A stretch of DNA of 64,000 nt, taken from positions 1 to 64,000 of the forward strand of contig VGZC01000030.1 in the NCBI GenBank assembly GCA_016872725.1, read 5' to 3'. This stretch comes from Planctomycetota bacterium (GTDB taxonomy: Bacteria > Planctomycetota > Planctomycetia > Pirellulales > Pirellulaceae). A model generated the notes under the pieces. It did not search any database and was not told the DNA's origin. It saw nothing but the letters and a program-made list of their open reading frames with translations. The translations under genes and the position numbers were made by a program. Each line of letters opens with the position of its first letter. Positions within the stretch are counted from its first letter, which is position 1. This document shows, one piece after another, positions 50,775 through 60,022 of this stretch.

Positions 50775-53700
50775 TCAGCGCACGAGCGATTCGATCTTGG
50801 CCGCGAGATCGGACGTTTGATGCGACACGGCCACGGCCTTTCCGTCTCGGTCGACGAGCACGAAGAGGGGAATTCCCCGCACCTCATACCGTCGAGCGGC
50901 GGCGATCGCCGATTCGCCCGTCAAATGGGTCCACGGCAGGTCGTTTTCCTCGAGAAATTTCGCGGCGGCGTCGGGATCCTTGTCGAGGTTGACGCCGACC
51001 ACGTCGAACGCCCGGTCCTTGTAGGCTGACTTGAGTTTGACGACGGCCGGCATTTCGCGGCGGCACGGCCCGCACCACGAGGCCCAGAAGTCGATCAGCA
51101 CGACCTTGCCGCGATACGCGGCCCAGTCGAATTCAACGCCGAGCGTCGTGACGCCGTCCAGTTCCATCGGGCGGCCGACCAGATCGTGTCCCGACGTCGA
51201 TCGAGTGCCCGCGACCTCGCGCCCGTACGCCGCGAGCTCTTTGTCGAGGCTCGAAACCAACAAGTCGCCGAGTTCCCGGAAGTAGGTTTCGCGCCGATCG
51301 ACGTCGATGCGGTTGATGGCATGGACCGTCGCGGAGGCCAGGCGCGCGTGGCGGTCGGTCAACTTGGTGTTCCGGGCCCGCGCGAACGACAACACGTCCT
51401 CGATCAGAGCGGGTACCGCGTCGATCGCCAGCGCATCGGCGTCGAGGGCTCGCCGCTCGAGGCGCAAGAAGGCGAGCTCCTCGACAACGCGCGGTCGCGC
51501 GTCGTTCGCCCATTCCGCGACGATCGCGTCAAGCCGTTCCCGAGCGTCTTTCGCGTCGCGCGCCGCCATGCGGTGGAGCGCCGCCGTCTGATGTTCGAAT
51601 GCGACCAGCCCCGACTCGTCGTCCCTCCGCTCGGCGATCACCCGCGCCGCCGCCTCGATCAACGCCTCATCGAATCCCGCCCTTTCGCGAATCGCGCGCG
51701 GTTTGTCGTCCATCTTGAGCAGGAATTCGACCAGTTGGCCGCGCGTCGCGTCGGCGGGAGCCAAATACGGATTGTCAACCGGCTCGCCGCCGTCCGCCGC
51801 GCGCGTTCTGTTCCCTCCCAACGCGCCGTCTTCCATCGATTCGAGGCAAGCCGCCGAACCAAAAACCACGGCGAACACGGCGACGCGGAGCATCGGCGTC
51901 GTCGCGGAGAACAAGCGTTTCGGATTCGTGACGGTGCCGTCGCGGGGCGTGAGCCGTGCGGCACCGGATTGACCCGTGCCTTCCTTGGGAGGCGTACCGG
52001 GCGATGGAGCGGGAGGCGCCGCGCCGCCGATCAGTTCGAGTAGTTTCTCGGGTAGACGGTTCGACTGAACGTGGATCGCGCGCACGATGCCCTTCGCGTC
52101 CACCAGGACGTTGAACGGAATCGAGCTGACGCCCAACTGGCCGATGAGTTTGTTCTTTCCGTCGGATCCGTCCATGATCGTGACCCACGGCATCGGTTGG
52201 AACGCATAAAACTGTTCCACCAGTTTCCGGTTCGCGTCGACATTCACCCCAACAACTTCAAGACCTCGATCGCGGTACACTTCATACAGGCGTTTCAATT
52301 GAGGCAATTCGTCCTGGACGTACTGAGCGTTCTCGGCGGACCAGAAGGTGACGAGCACGGTCTTGCCTGAGTAGTCCGCCGGCTTGAATTCGGTGCCGTC
52401 GAACACCTTTCCATGCAAGGCGAGCGGTTGGTTTAGCAATCCGAGCCGCCGATTGGCGTTGTCGATCGTCTCCCGAACCAGTTTTTGGATCTCCGCGTCC
52501 GGGCACGATTCAAAAGCCTTTTCGATCTTTCCGAACATGCCCTTCGCCGATTCGACCTCGCCGCGCCGCTCGATCAGATCGGTGATGAACGCCGTTTGCT
52601 GGAGTGTCCCCAATCCCGGGTTCGTTCCCGCCAATAATTGCTCGGCGGCTTCCACGAGCGGCGCGAGCGACTGCGGTCTTGATTCGGCGAATTCCTGGAT
52701 CTTCTTGTTCAGATCCAGTTCGAGGAATCGGGCTTCTTCCCTGAGCAGGCCCACTTGCCGCACGATGGCCGCGTCGGTGCTCGGCGCGAACGCCTCGCCG
52801 ATGGCATCGACGAGTTTTCGTCCTTGTTCCTTATGACCGGCTTCGAGAATACCGAGCGCGGCGGTCCGCAGGTACTCGAACACGGCCGCCGTCTTCCGTT
52901 CTTCGGCGAGCAATTGGAGGGCGGCATCGAGGAGCGGTTCGGGGCGATCGACCTTGCCGTCGACGAGTTCAGCCACATCGAGCGAGAAGACCATCATGCG
53001 GCCGGTCAGCGCGATGTCGGCGTCGGGATCGGCCTTGAGCGATTCGCAAAACGCGCGAACCTGCCTTGGCACATCCTGAATGCCGAAATCACGCAAGTAC
53101 TGCATCGACGAGAGGACGACATCGACGCCTTTCTTGCGGAGCTCCGCGTCGGCCGCCTTGTTCTGAACGAGGCGTCGGCCGGCTTCGATTCGCGCACTCA
53201 GGATATCTTGCACGTCGCGCGCCATCTCCTCGCGCGTGGCGCCTCGCGGCGCGCGGCGATCGAGGGCCTCGATGAACGCCCAAATCGTCTCGGGCGGTCC
53301 CTCGGGCGGCTCGAGCCGATCGAGCTGCTCGCGAGCTCGCGTCGGCGGCTGGATCGGGGGAGACGTAGGCGTTCCACCGGCCGGACGGTCCGACGCGGGC
53401 GGCGAGCCATCGCTTGCGGGCCGAGACGGATTCGGCGCCCCATCGGACGATCGTGTCGTGGCCCGTCCGCCGGTGGCCCGTCCGCCGGTGGCCCGTCCGC
53501 CGGTGGCCCGTCCGCCGGTGGCCCGTCCGCCGACGTCGGGCGTACCGCTCGACGACCCCGTACCGCTCGACGACCCCGTACCGCTCGACGACCCCGTACC
53601 GCTCGACGACCCCGTACCGCTCGACGACCCCGTACCAGCATCGCCCGATCGCACACCGCCTTCACCGGCGACCGGCGATGGGGTGGTGTCGGCGGGCGGC

Positions 53701-53909
53701 GGCGAATCCGATTCGCCGGGAACGGACGTCGAGGGCCCCTTCGGCGCCGCCGTCGATTCCTCGGCCACTTGGTATTTGCTGGTCGACGACGAGATCGGGG
53801 CGTCCTCTTTACCGCATCCCGCGGACGCCAGGGGAATCGCCAGGAGCGTCATCAGGGCGACAGGTCGCCAAAAGGCATTGGACGGCGATTGCCGGTCGAT
53901 TCGTGCCAT
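50775..53909 (-). CDS. Double thioredoxin-fold (TlpA/ResA-like) lipoprotein, apparently two fused genes
   Basis: 1044 residues; start at 53909 gives a lipoprotein signal with lipobox ASAGC (Cys32). Then a repetitive linker (GTGSSS and GGRAT repeats), a helical region, and a first thioredoxin-like domain at about 555-640 in which the redox CxxC is missing: TFWSAENAQYVQDEL stands where WCxxC should be. At about residue 673 comes MLRVAVFAVVFGSAAC, a second lipoprotein-like signal inside the chain, then another helical region and an intact thioredoxin domain with WCGPC at 945-949. The halves share the same plan, so this looks like two tandem paralogues joined by loss of a stop. Periplasmic thiol-disulphide exchange is likely for the second half only. 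Confidence 0.8.
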   Translation of the reverse strand: MARIDRQSPSNAFWRPVALMTLLAIPLASAGCGKEDAPISSSTSKYQVAEESTAAPKGPSTSVPGESDSPPPADTTPSPVAGEGGVRSGDAGTGSSSGTGSSSGTGSSSGTGSSSGTGSSSGTPDVGGRATGGRATGGRATGGRATGGRATTRSSDGAPNPSRPASDGSPPASDRPAGGTPTSPPIQPPTRAREQLDRLEPPEGPPETIWAFIEALDRRAPRGATREEMARDVQDILSARIEAGRRLVQNKAADAELRKKGVDVVLSSMQYLRDFGIQDVPRQVRAFCESLKADPDADIALTGRMMVFSLDVAELVDGKVDRPEPLLDAALQLLAEERKTAAVFEYLRTAALGILEAGHKEQGRKLVDAIGEAFAPSTDAAIVRQVGLLREEARFLELDLNKKIQEFAESRPQSLAPLVEAAEQLLAGTNPGLGTLQQTAFITDLIERRGEVESAKGMFGKIEKAFESCPDAEIQKLVRETIDNANRRLGLLNQPLALHGKVFDGTEFKPADYSGKTVLVTFWSAENAQYVQDELPQLKRLYEVYRDRGLEVVGVNVDANRKLVEQFYAFQPMPWVTIMDGSDGKNKLIGQLGVSSIPFNVLVDAKGIVRAIHVQSNRLPEKLLELIGGAAPPAPSPGTPPKEGTGQSGAARLTPRDGTVTNPKRLFSATTPMLRVAVFAVVFGSAACLESMEDGALGGNRTRAADGGEPVDNPYLAPADATRGQLVEFLLKMDDKPRAIRERAGFDEALIEAAARVIAERRDDESGLVAFEHQTAALHRMAARDAKDARERLDAIVAEWANDARPRVVEELAFLRLERRALDADALAIDAVPALIEDVLSFARARNTKLTDRHARLASATVHAINRIDVDRRETYFRELGDLLVSSLDKELAAYGREVAGTRSTSGHDLVGRPMELDGVTTLGVEFDWAAYRGKVVLIDFWASWCGPCRREMPAVVKLKSAYKDRAFDVVGVNLDKDPDAAAKFLEENDLPWTHLTGESAIAAARRYEVRGIPLFVLVDRDGKAVAVSHQTSDLAAKIESLVR
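53458..53532 (-). repeat. 15-base in-frame tandem repeat
   Basis: Five copies of GTGGCCCGTCCGCCG (plus strand) encode GGRAT repeats in the linker of the double thioredoxin-fold lipoprotein. Confidence 0.95.
53542..53631 (-). repeat. 18-base in-frame tandem repeat
   Basis: Five copies of GTACCGCTCGACGACCCC (plus strand) encode GTGSSS repeats in the same linker, nine bases from the 15-base array. Both periods preserve the frame. Confidence 0.95.
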
Positions 53910-54145
53910 GATTCGCGGCGCCTCGATAGGGAAGGAAATGAAGTAATGCGGCCGAAGAACGTGCAATACGCTCCGGCCCTCCATCACGGCCGAAACGACG
54001 ATCGCCATTCTAGAGGAGATGGTCGTTTTCGGCTGCGCCGTTTTTGAAAGTGCGCACCGGCCGGGATGCATATTGCCAATCGCATCGGGAATCGGCACAC
54101 TGCGGGCACTTGAGGCCGCGTAAACCTTGGGAGGAACGGCGCGCC

Positions 54146-54520
54146 ATGACCCGAAAACGCGTGCTGGATGTCGGAAATTGCGACTTGGATCACGCCACGC
54201 TCGGCGGAATGCTCGCCCGATCGTTCGACGTGGAAGTGATGCGGGCCCATACGGCCGATGAGTCGCTCGATCTTCTGCGCGAGCAACCCGTCGATCTGGT
54301 GCTGGTCAACCGCGTCCTGGATCGCGACGAAACCGAGGGGATCGATCTGATCCGCCGGATCAAGGCCGACCCGGAACTCGCCTCGCAGCCCGTCATGCTC
54401 GTCACCAACTTCCCGGAACACCAGGAGGCGGCCGTGCGGGAAGGAGCGGAATTCGGTTTCGGCAAGCGGGCGCTCGATGCCCCCGAAACGTCGCGTCGGC
54501 TCGCCCGGTTCCTTCAGTGA
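54146..54520 (+). CDS. Pseudo-receiver (response-regulator-like) protein
   Basis: 124 residues, single domain. GGGAGGAA lies upstream of the ATG at 54146. It has the alternating beta/alpha receiver fold: RVLDVGNCDLDH, VDLVLVNRVLDRDETEGIDLIRRIKADPE, MLVTNFPEHQEAAVREGAEFGFGKRAL, with the conserved Thr (VTN) and Lys (FGK) in place. The phospho-acceptor Asp is replaced by Asn (LVLVN), so phosphorylation is not expected. The stop overlaps the GTG of the next gene (GTGA), coupling it to an ABC permease operon. It may be a regulator or a protein-protein adaptor. Confidence 0.8.
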   Translation: MTRKRVLDVGNCDLDHATLGGMLARSFDVEVMRAHTADESLDLLREQPVDLVLVNRVLDRDETEGIDLIRRIKADPELASQPVMLVTNFPEHQEAAVREGAEFGFGKRALDAPETSRRLARFLQ

Positions 54521-55587
54521 CAAGGAGACGGGGCCTGACAGGAAAAGCTCCTCGCGACGGCGGTTCCCGACCGATGGGCGTGCGCGGACGGAGAACCCGG
54601 CTGCCCCGCTCGGTTCCGTCGTGGTTCCGGTCGGGGCACCGAGAGCTGGGATTGTGTCTGCTGATCGCCGCCGTGCTGGTCGGCATCGGAATGGTCGATC
54701 CTCGTTTCCATTCGACAGGCACGTGGAATGATCTTCTCGTTCGTTCGGCCCCGACGATGATTGTGGCCTGCGGCGTGACGCTCGTCGTATTGACCGGCGA
54801 GATCGACGTATCGGTCGGTTCGCAAATGGCGTTCCTCGCGGCCATCCTGGGCACGATGGTCTCTCGCACCGAATGGAACCTCAGCCCGTGGATCGGCCTG
54901 CCAGCGACGCTTGCCGCGGGAGCGGCGATCGGAATGCTCAACGGGATCCTCGTGACGATCGGCCGAGTTCCCTCGATTGTCGCGACGCTGGGCGTGATGA
55001 CGGCGCTGCGCGGCGCGACGACGTGGATGATGGGAGGTTCGAATATCGAAGGCCTACCGGACGCGTTGACGCGAGCCGCCAAGCAGGGTCTATTCCGAGC
55101 CGGACCACCGCTTGGCGTCGTCGTCGCGGCGGGCACGGCGTTCGTGTGTTACCTATTGCTCCATCATATGCCGCTCGGGCGCCACCTGTACGCGGTCGGC
55201 GGCGGCCGCGAGGCGGCCCGATTGGCCGGATTGTCCGAGATTCGGTTGAAATGGTTCGCGTTCGCCGTCACGGGGTTTCTTGTGGCGCTCGCGACGATCG
55301 TCGACGTGCCGCGACTACCGAAGATCGAGGCGGGGATCGGTGTCGATTTTGAACTGCTCGTCATCACCTGTGTGGTGGTCGGCGGCGTTTCGATCTCGGG
55401 TGGACGCGGGCGGCTTGGCGGCGTGTTGCTCGCGGTCCTCCTCATGACGCTGATCCGGCCCGTACTGACGTTCCTGGAGATCGGCGAATCGGGCGAGAAA
55501 TGGGCGAAGGCGGTCCAGGGCGTGATGATCCTCGCGGCCGTGCTGAGCGACCGGGCCGCGTCGCGGGGCGTCCGGAGGGAGCCGTGA
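54517..55587 (+). CDS. Ribose/rhamnose-type ABC transporter permease
   Basis: 356 residues from the GTG overlapping the pseudo-receiver stop (ATG 54574 is an alternative and would remove a basic, non-conserved leader). It belongs to the BPD_transp_2 family of sugar importers: about ten membrane helices, with LTGEIDVSVGSQMAFLAAILG and the cytoplasmic EAA-like loop GGREAARLAGLSEIRLKWFAFAVTG, plus GGVSISGGRGRLGGVLLAVLL. It forms a heterodimer with the next gene product. No ATPase gene is adjacent, so the pump must borrow an ATPase encoded elsewhere. Confidence 0.9.
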   Translation: MTRRRGLTGKAPRDGGSRPMGVRGRRTRLPRSVPSWFRSGHRELGLCLLIAAVLVGIGMVDPRFHSTGTWNDLLVRSAPTMIVACGVTLVVLTGEIDVSVGSQMAFLAAILGTMVSRTEWNLSPWIGLPATLAAGAAIGMLNGILVTIGRVPSIVATLGVMTALRGATTWMMGGSNIEGLPDALTRAAKQGLFRAGPPLGVVVAAGTAFVCYLLLHHMPLGRHLYAVGGGREAARLAGLSEIRLKWFAFAVTGFLVALATIVDVPRLPKIEAGIGVDFELLVITCVVVGGVSISGGRGRLGGVLLAVLLMTLIRPVLTFLEIGESGEKWAKAVQGVMILAAVLSDRAASRGVRREP

Positions 55588-56549
55588 TGCGTCGCGCGGA
55601 ACGACGACGATCGCCGTTCGCCTGGTGGCATGAAGGCGCCTTGCTCGCGCTGCTCGTCGCCCTCCTTGGCATCGCTTCGGTTTGCGTTCCCTCGTTCCTG
55701 CGCCTCGAGAATCAGCTCCTGCTGTCGCGTCATCTTTGGGAGATGGCGATCCTCGCGATCGGCATGACGATGATCGTGATCACCGGCGGCATCGATCTTT
55801 CGGTCGGCTCGATGATGGGCCTTTGCGCCGTCACGCTCGGCATGACATATGCCGCGACATCGAGCATCGCGGCCGGATGCCTCGCATGCCTCGCGGTCGG
55901 CATCGCGTGCGGCGCGCTCAATGGCCTGCTCATCACGCGGGTCCGGGTCCATCCGTTGATCGTGACGCTCGCCACCATGGCCGCGTTCCGGGGTGTCGCC
56001 GAGGGTATCTCGCAAGGCAGGGCGTACTCGCGATTCGGCGAACCGTTCGCGGTCCTCGCGCGCGGAGGGCCGGGTGGCGTCCCTTGGCCCGGCGTGTTTT
56101 TTCTCGTGATGGCCGGCATCGGCGCGCTCATCCTGGGACGCACCGCGGTGGGAAGATTCCTCTACGCGATCGGGAACAACGAGCGCGCGGCGCGATTCGC
56201 CGGTATCGCCGTCGATCGCGTCAAGTTCGGTCTCTACACGTTCTCGGGCCTTCTCGCGGCCATGGCCACGATCGTCTACTCCGCCCGATTCGACACCGCC
56301 AAGGCGGACGCCGGAAAAGGCATGGAATTGGACGTCATCACGGCCGTCGTGGTCGGAGGCACGAGCATCTTCGGTGGACGGGGAAACCTGGGCGGTACGG
56401 TCCTCGGATTGTTGCTCATCCATGAAACCCGACTCTTCATCGGCCGCTACTGGAAGATCGACGAACTCCGGTCGATCGTTGTCGGTATCTTGTTGATCGC
56501 CTCCGTTTTGATATACCGGATGCTCGCGCGGACGGAGGATCGCGCCTGA
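55587..56549 (+). CDS. Ribose/rhamnose-type ABC transporter permease, second subunit
   Basis: 320 residues, ATG overlapping the previous stop (TGATG), with GGAGGGA six bases upstream. Same family: MIVITGGIDLSVGSMMGLCAVTLG, NGLLITRVRVHPLIVTLATMAAFRG, the loop GNNERAARFAGIAVDRVKFGLYTFSG and GGTSIFGGRGNLGGTVLGLLL. Two distinct permeases in tandem are typical of rhamnose/AI-2-like (RhaPQ/LsrCD) importers, in contrast to the homodimeric RbsC. With the binding protein downstream this is an importer for a pentose, methylpentose or related sugar (inference). Confidence 0.92.
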   Translation: MRRAERRRSPFAWWHEGALLALLVALLGIASVCVPSFLRLENQLLLSRHLWEMAILAIGMTMIVITGGIDLSVGSMMGLCAVTLGMTYAATSSIAAGCLACLAVGIACGALNGLLITRVRVHPLIVTLATMAAFRGVAEGISQGRAYSRFGEPFAVLARGGPGGVPWPGVFFLVMAGIGALILGRTAVGRFLYAIGNNERAARFAGIAVDRVKFGLYTFSGLLAAMATIVYSARFDTAKADAGKGMELDVITAVVVGGTSIFGGRGNLGGTVLGLLLIHETRLFIGRYWKIDELRSIVVGILLIASVLIYRMLARTEDRA

Positions 56550-56578
56550 CGCCGGCGGGCCGGCACGGAGATTGAATC

Positions 56579-57610
56579 ATGCGACGCAGACTTTCGAGTC
56601 GCCTTTTCGCGACCTATCTGTTCCTGGCCATGTGGATCGGCGCGTCCGGCTGCGGATCGAGCTCGCCGGAATCCAAGAACAGCGGCGGCGCGGCCCATTC
56701 GAAACGGACGGTTTGCCTTCTGCCGAAGATCAAGGGAATCAGCTACTTCACGTCGTGCCATCGGGGCGCGGTCGAGGCCGCCGACGAATTGGGAGACATC
56801 GAACTCATCTACGACGGGCCGATCGACGGCGATCCGAAGAAGCAGGCGGAGATGATCGAGCAGTGGACGGTCGACGGCGTCGACGTGATCTGCGTGGCTC
56901 CGAATGCGCCCGATGTCGTCGCCAACGCGATGCGCGAGGCGCGCGCGGCGGGTATTCACGTCATCACGTGGGACGCGGACGGAACGGCCGATTCCCGGTC
57001 GTTCTTCGTCAATCAGGCGACCGCCGAATCGATCGGGCGCGGCATGGTGAAGGCGATGGTCGACGATCTCGGACCCGATGCCGAAGGGGACGTCGTCATC
57101 ATCAGTTCCGACGCCACGTCGGCCAACCAGAACGCGTGGATCGACGTAATGAAACCGGCGCTCGCGGAAAGCCGCTTGCGGCTCGCCACGATCAAGTATC
57201 CGGGCGAAAACGCGTCCAACGCGCTCGCCGACGCGAAGGACGTGCTCCAGAAATACGAGGCACTCAAGGGCATTTTCGGCATCAGTTCGGTCGCGTTCCC
57301 GGGCGCCGCCGAGGGCGTTGAACAGGCCGGGAAATCCGGGCAGGTCTTGGTGACCGGCCTTTCCACGCCGAACGACATGCGACGGTACGTGAAAAACGGA
57401 ACGGTGAAGTCGGTCGTCCTTTGGAATACGATCGATCTGGGTTACCTGACCGTGCGCGTCGCGTCCGCCCTGGCGCGGGGCGATCTGAAGGAGGGAGCGA
57501 CGACGTTCGACGCGGGCCGGCTCGGTACACTCCGCGTCGTCGGCGATCATGTCGTCCTGGGCGACATCATCGTCTTCACGCGGGACAATATCGATCAATA
57601 CGACTTCTGA
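56579..57610 (+). CDS. Sugar-binding lipoprotein of a ribose/rhamnose-type ABC importer
   Basis: 343 residues; GGAG eight bases before the ATG. Lipoprotein signal FLAMWIGASGC (Cys at about 25), then a Ser/Gly linker. Periplasmic-binding-protein family 1 (RbsB/LsrB-like): VCLLPKIKGISYFTSCHRGAVEAADEL, MIEQWTVDGVDVICVAPN, GIHVITWDADGT, VTGLSTPNDMRRYVKNGTVKSVVLWN and LGDIIVFTRDNIDQYDF. The C-terminal DNIDQYDF resembles that of rhamnose and AI-2 binding proteins. Last gene of the importer operon, which lacks an ATPase. Confidence 0.92.
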   Translation: MRRRLSSRLFATYLFLAMWIGASGCGSSSPESKNSGGAAHSKRTVCLLPKIKGISYFTSCHRGAVEAADELGDIELIYDGPIDGDPKKQAEMIEQWTVDGVDVICVAPNAPDVVANAMREARAAGIHVITWDADGTADSRSFFVNQATAESIGRGMVKAMVDDLGPDAEGDVVIISSDATSANQNAWIDVMKPALAESRLRLATIKYPGENASNALADAKDVLQKYEALKGIFGISSVAFPGAAEGVEQAGKSGQVLVTGLSTPNDMRRYVKNGTVKSVVLWNTIDLGYLTVRVASALARGDLKEGATTFDAGRLGTLRVVGDHVVLGDIIVFTRDNIDQYDF

Positions 57611-57956
57611 CGACGGGAAACGTGGTGACTTGCCGAGAATCGCGTGAGGTGTCTTGCGAGCTGTTCTGAACGGCCGGAATACGCAACGACGACGTCGTGC
57701 TCGTGCAGCCGATCCTCCCTCGTGAAACCCGAAGCCGAGCGTTGCGAGCCGCCAGGCTCGCGACGCGGAGGCGAGGGGACGCCGCTCCGAAACGCGTTGC
57801 GCCGAGCGTTGCCTCGCGAACGAAGACATTGCGTCCGCGGCTCGCGCCGCGGACGCCGTCGGTTTCGCGATTCACGAACCGGGCGACTCGATGATCGACC
57901 GACAGGAACGCGTCACATGCGGAACGGTATCCGGCAGGTCCGCCGCGTTGCGGCTG
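57611..57956. other. Intergenic region between convergent genes with two hairpins
   Basis: 346 bases. Two perfect inverted repeats: GCGAGCC-GCCA-GGCTCGC (57744-57761), whose loop GCCA also occurs in the 3.4-4.2 kb palindromes, and an 11-base stem at 57831-57856 (left arm GCGTCCGCGGC, loop TCGC). They probably terminate both flanking genes. No ORF is supported. Confidence 0.6.
57831..57856. terminator. Strong GC hairpin, bidirectional terminator candidate
   Basis: Perfect 11-base arms with a TCGC tetraloop between the convergent binding-protein and PQQ-propeller genes. No T-tract on either side, so termination efficiency is uncertain. Confidence 0.45.
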
Positions 57957-59267
57957 CTAACGTGCGGCCGGCGTCCACCCGGGGATTATGAGCCGGAAGC
58001 TCACTCCACAGGGTGGAAGAACTGGGGCAGATCTGGTAGCGGGACTCGCCCACGCGACGTTTCTTCCCCCGAAAGGCCAGGTGGGTTCGATCAGAGGCGC
58101 GCGGCTGATCTCGCGATATCCTTCCGGAGCGACGTGTGCCCGGATCAACTCCCCCCGGTTCGTCAGCAGCAACACCGAATCGCCCTGAACGGTCAGGTGG
58201 ATGCTGGATCCCGTCCGTTCATCGGTCACCCCGCGAGTCTCCCACACCGTCTCGCCCGTGCGGGCATCCAAGCAGGCCAATGAACCGGACAATCTGGCGG
58301 AGTACACATGGTCGCCGCGGAAGAGGGGCGTCGACGTGTTGCTCAGAATCCTGCGGGCGACGGCGCGCGAACTTGGCCACAGGACGGAAGCGGCCGGGCG
58401 GTCGGGATCGAGTTGGAACATCAAGCCGCTGATCAGCAGACGATCGCGGTGAAAGACCGGAGTGGCGACGGCATAGTCCGCGCTTGTAGGCATCGGTTCG
58501 CGCCAATAGGTCCGCCCATCATCGGGGCACAGCGAAACGATCGACTGCTGCGTCCAGACGATGAGCTGCCGCGCCGCGCCCGCGGAAACGACGAACGGGG
58601 AACTGTGTGTCGATAACTCGTCGAGCGCCCTCCACGCCTCGCGGCCGGACTGTTTTTCGAACGCGACGACCCCCGCGCCCGGTTTGCCACCGATGGCGAC
58701 GATGAGCAGGTCGCCTTCGAGCCAGGGCGAACCGTCGGTGGGAAAGTCCCGGAGCTGATAGGTCCGCAGTAGATTGTGCGTCCAAAGCACGCCGCCCTCG
58801 CCGGCGTCGAGGCAAGTGAGCTGACCGAACATCCCCAGCACGTAGAGCCTTCCGTCCCGCACGACCGGGGTTGCCCCCGGTCCGCGCTGTTGCCCGGCCA
58901 TGAAGATCCAGTCGGGGTGGTCGGTATCCGACGAATAGCGCCAGAGCCGCTGGCCGGTTCGCGCGTCGAAACAGTGAACGGTCTCGCGCACGCGCGGGTC
59001 GAGCAGTTCGGCGTCGGTGACGTAGACCCGGCCTCCCGCCACAACCGGACTGGAGAATCCCATGGCAATCGCGGCGCGCCAGCGAATCGGCAGCCCTTCG
59101 GAAGGAAACGACTCGACGATGCCCGTTTCGGCCCACACGCCATCGTGCGTCGGACCACCCCACTGAGGCCAATCGTCCGCTCGCGCGACGGCGGCCATCG
59201 GTAGGAAGAGGCCCACCGCGGCGAGCGATGTCCGGAGACGCGTCGTGGGTGCGATGCGCATGCACAT
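57957..59267 (-). CDS. Exported PQQ-like beta-propeller protein with an atypical C-terminus
   Basis: 436 residues with signal peptide (TSLAAVGLFLPMAAVARADD). Propeller blades with the WP/GxxW style of the PQQ_2/BamB family: DWPQWGGPTHDGVW, CFDARTGQRLWRYSSDTDHP, LTCLDAGEGGVLWTHN, LACLDARTGETVWETRG. Such planctomycete proteins are often secreted and of unknown role. The end is odd: after EPTWPFGGRNVAWASPA the usual closing strand (about 20-25 residues ending in a short hydrophobic C-terminus) is replaced by a Pro/Arg-rich tail (TRSAPVLPPCGVSFRL), as if a frameshift or repeat had replaced it. The ATG has no clear ribosome site. Confidence 0.85.
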   Translation of the reverse strand: MCMRIAPTTRLRTSLAAVGLFLPMAAVARADDWPQWGGPTHDGVWAETGIVESFPSEGLPIRWRAAIAMGFSSPVVAGGRVYVTDAELLDPRVRETVHCFDARTGQRLWRYSSDTDHPDWIFMAGQQRGPGATPVVRDGRLYVLGMFGQLTCLDAGEGGVLWTHNLLRTYQLRDFPTDGSPWLEGDLLIVAIGGKPGAGVVAFEKQSGREAWRALDELSTHSSPFVVSAGAARQLIVWTQQSIVSLCPDDGRTYWREPMPTSADYAVATPVFHRDRLLISGLMFQLDPDRPAASVLWPSSRAVARRILSNTSTPLFRGDHVYSARLSGSLACLDARTGETVWETRGVTDERTGSSIHLTVQGDSVLLLTNRGELIRAHVAPEGYREISRAPLIEPTWPFGGRNVAWASPATRSAPVLPPCGVSFRLIIPGWTPAAR

Positions 59268-59422
59268 GCTGGTACCGAGAGTCTTCGTGGTAATCGCGAT
59301 TCCTCTTTCTCAATTGGACCTTCGAGTCGTATTGTGGCGCGCGACGGCGGACGATCAGCGGATGCGGGCAAAGAACCCGTTCTCCAGGGCGAATCGGGGA
59401 ACGTCGCGATCGATTTGCCGAA

Positions 59423-60022
59423 TCAGTTCCACCGTCGACCGTGATCCTCGAGCCGATTGAGCAACTGATTCATCGCGGGCTTTGAACCGCCGGGGACGAA
59501 CAGTTCGTCGCGTTGCCTCGCAAGTTCTTGAACGACCTGTGCGATCGTCCGGCGTCCGATTCCGATGCCCGCGCTGTAAATCGCATCGCGGACCTTATCG
59601 GTGTCCAGCGATTCGAAAGACTGCAACTCGGTCAAACGGAACGCGAAGACGTTCCCGTACAGCTCGTCGGTCGCCGATCCGATAAGTTCGCGAAACGCCG
59701 CTTCGCCTCCCTGCGATCCGTCGGGAAGCGTCACGGTCAGCGGTCCGGTCCCCTTGCCTTCGAATCGCTCGACGATGATCCGCTCCCCCTTCTCGTTTTC
59801 CAGGACGACTCGTCCCCCTTTGCGGCCTCCGTTGAGCGGCGGATAGAAGTCCCTCTGTTTGCGCGCGGGCAGACCGAACAGGATCGACCGGAAGAACTCC
59901 AACAATGTCGTCTTGCCGGCCTCGTTCTCACCCAGCACGATCGACAGTCCCGACGGGACGTCGGTCATCGAGACGTTCGCGAGGCGTCCAAAACCCTCGA
60001 CATGGAACTCCTCGATTCGCAT
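59423..60022 (-). pseudogene. Truncated SbcC/YhaN-like AAA ATPase
   Basis: 199 residues of what should be a protein of about 900-1200. It starts MRIEEFHVEGFGRLANV and has Walker A GENEAGKTTLLEFFRSILFG (about residues 31-50), the FYPPLNGGRKGG loop and LTELQSFESLDTDKVRDAIYSAGIGIGRRTI, all typical of the N-terminal ATPase lobe of YhaN/Rad50-like proteins. It then stops after LNRLEDHGRRWN, so the coiled coil, hook and C-terminal lobe with Walker B are missing. The ATG overlaps the stop of the phosphoesterase remnant (ATGA), showing they were an operon. The missing part is not present downstream. Confidence 0.8.
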
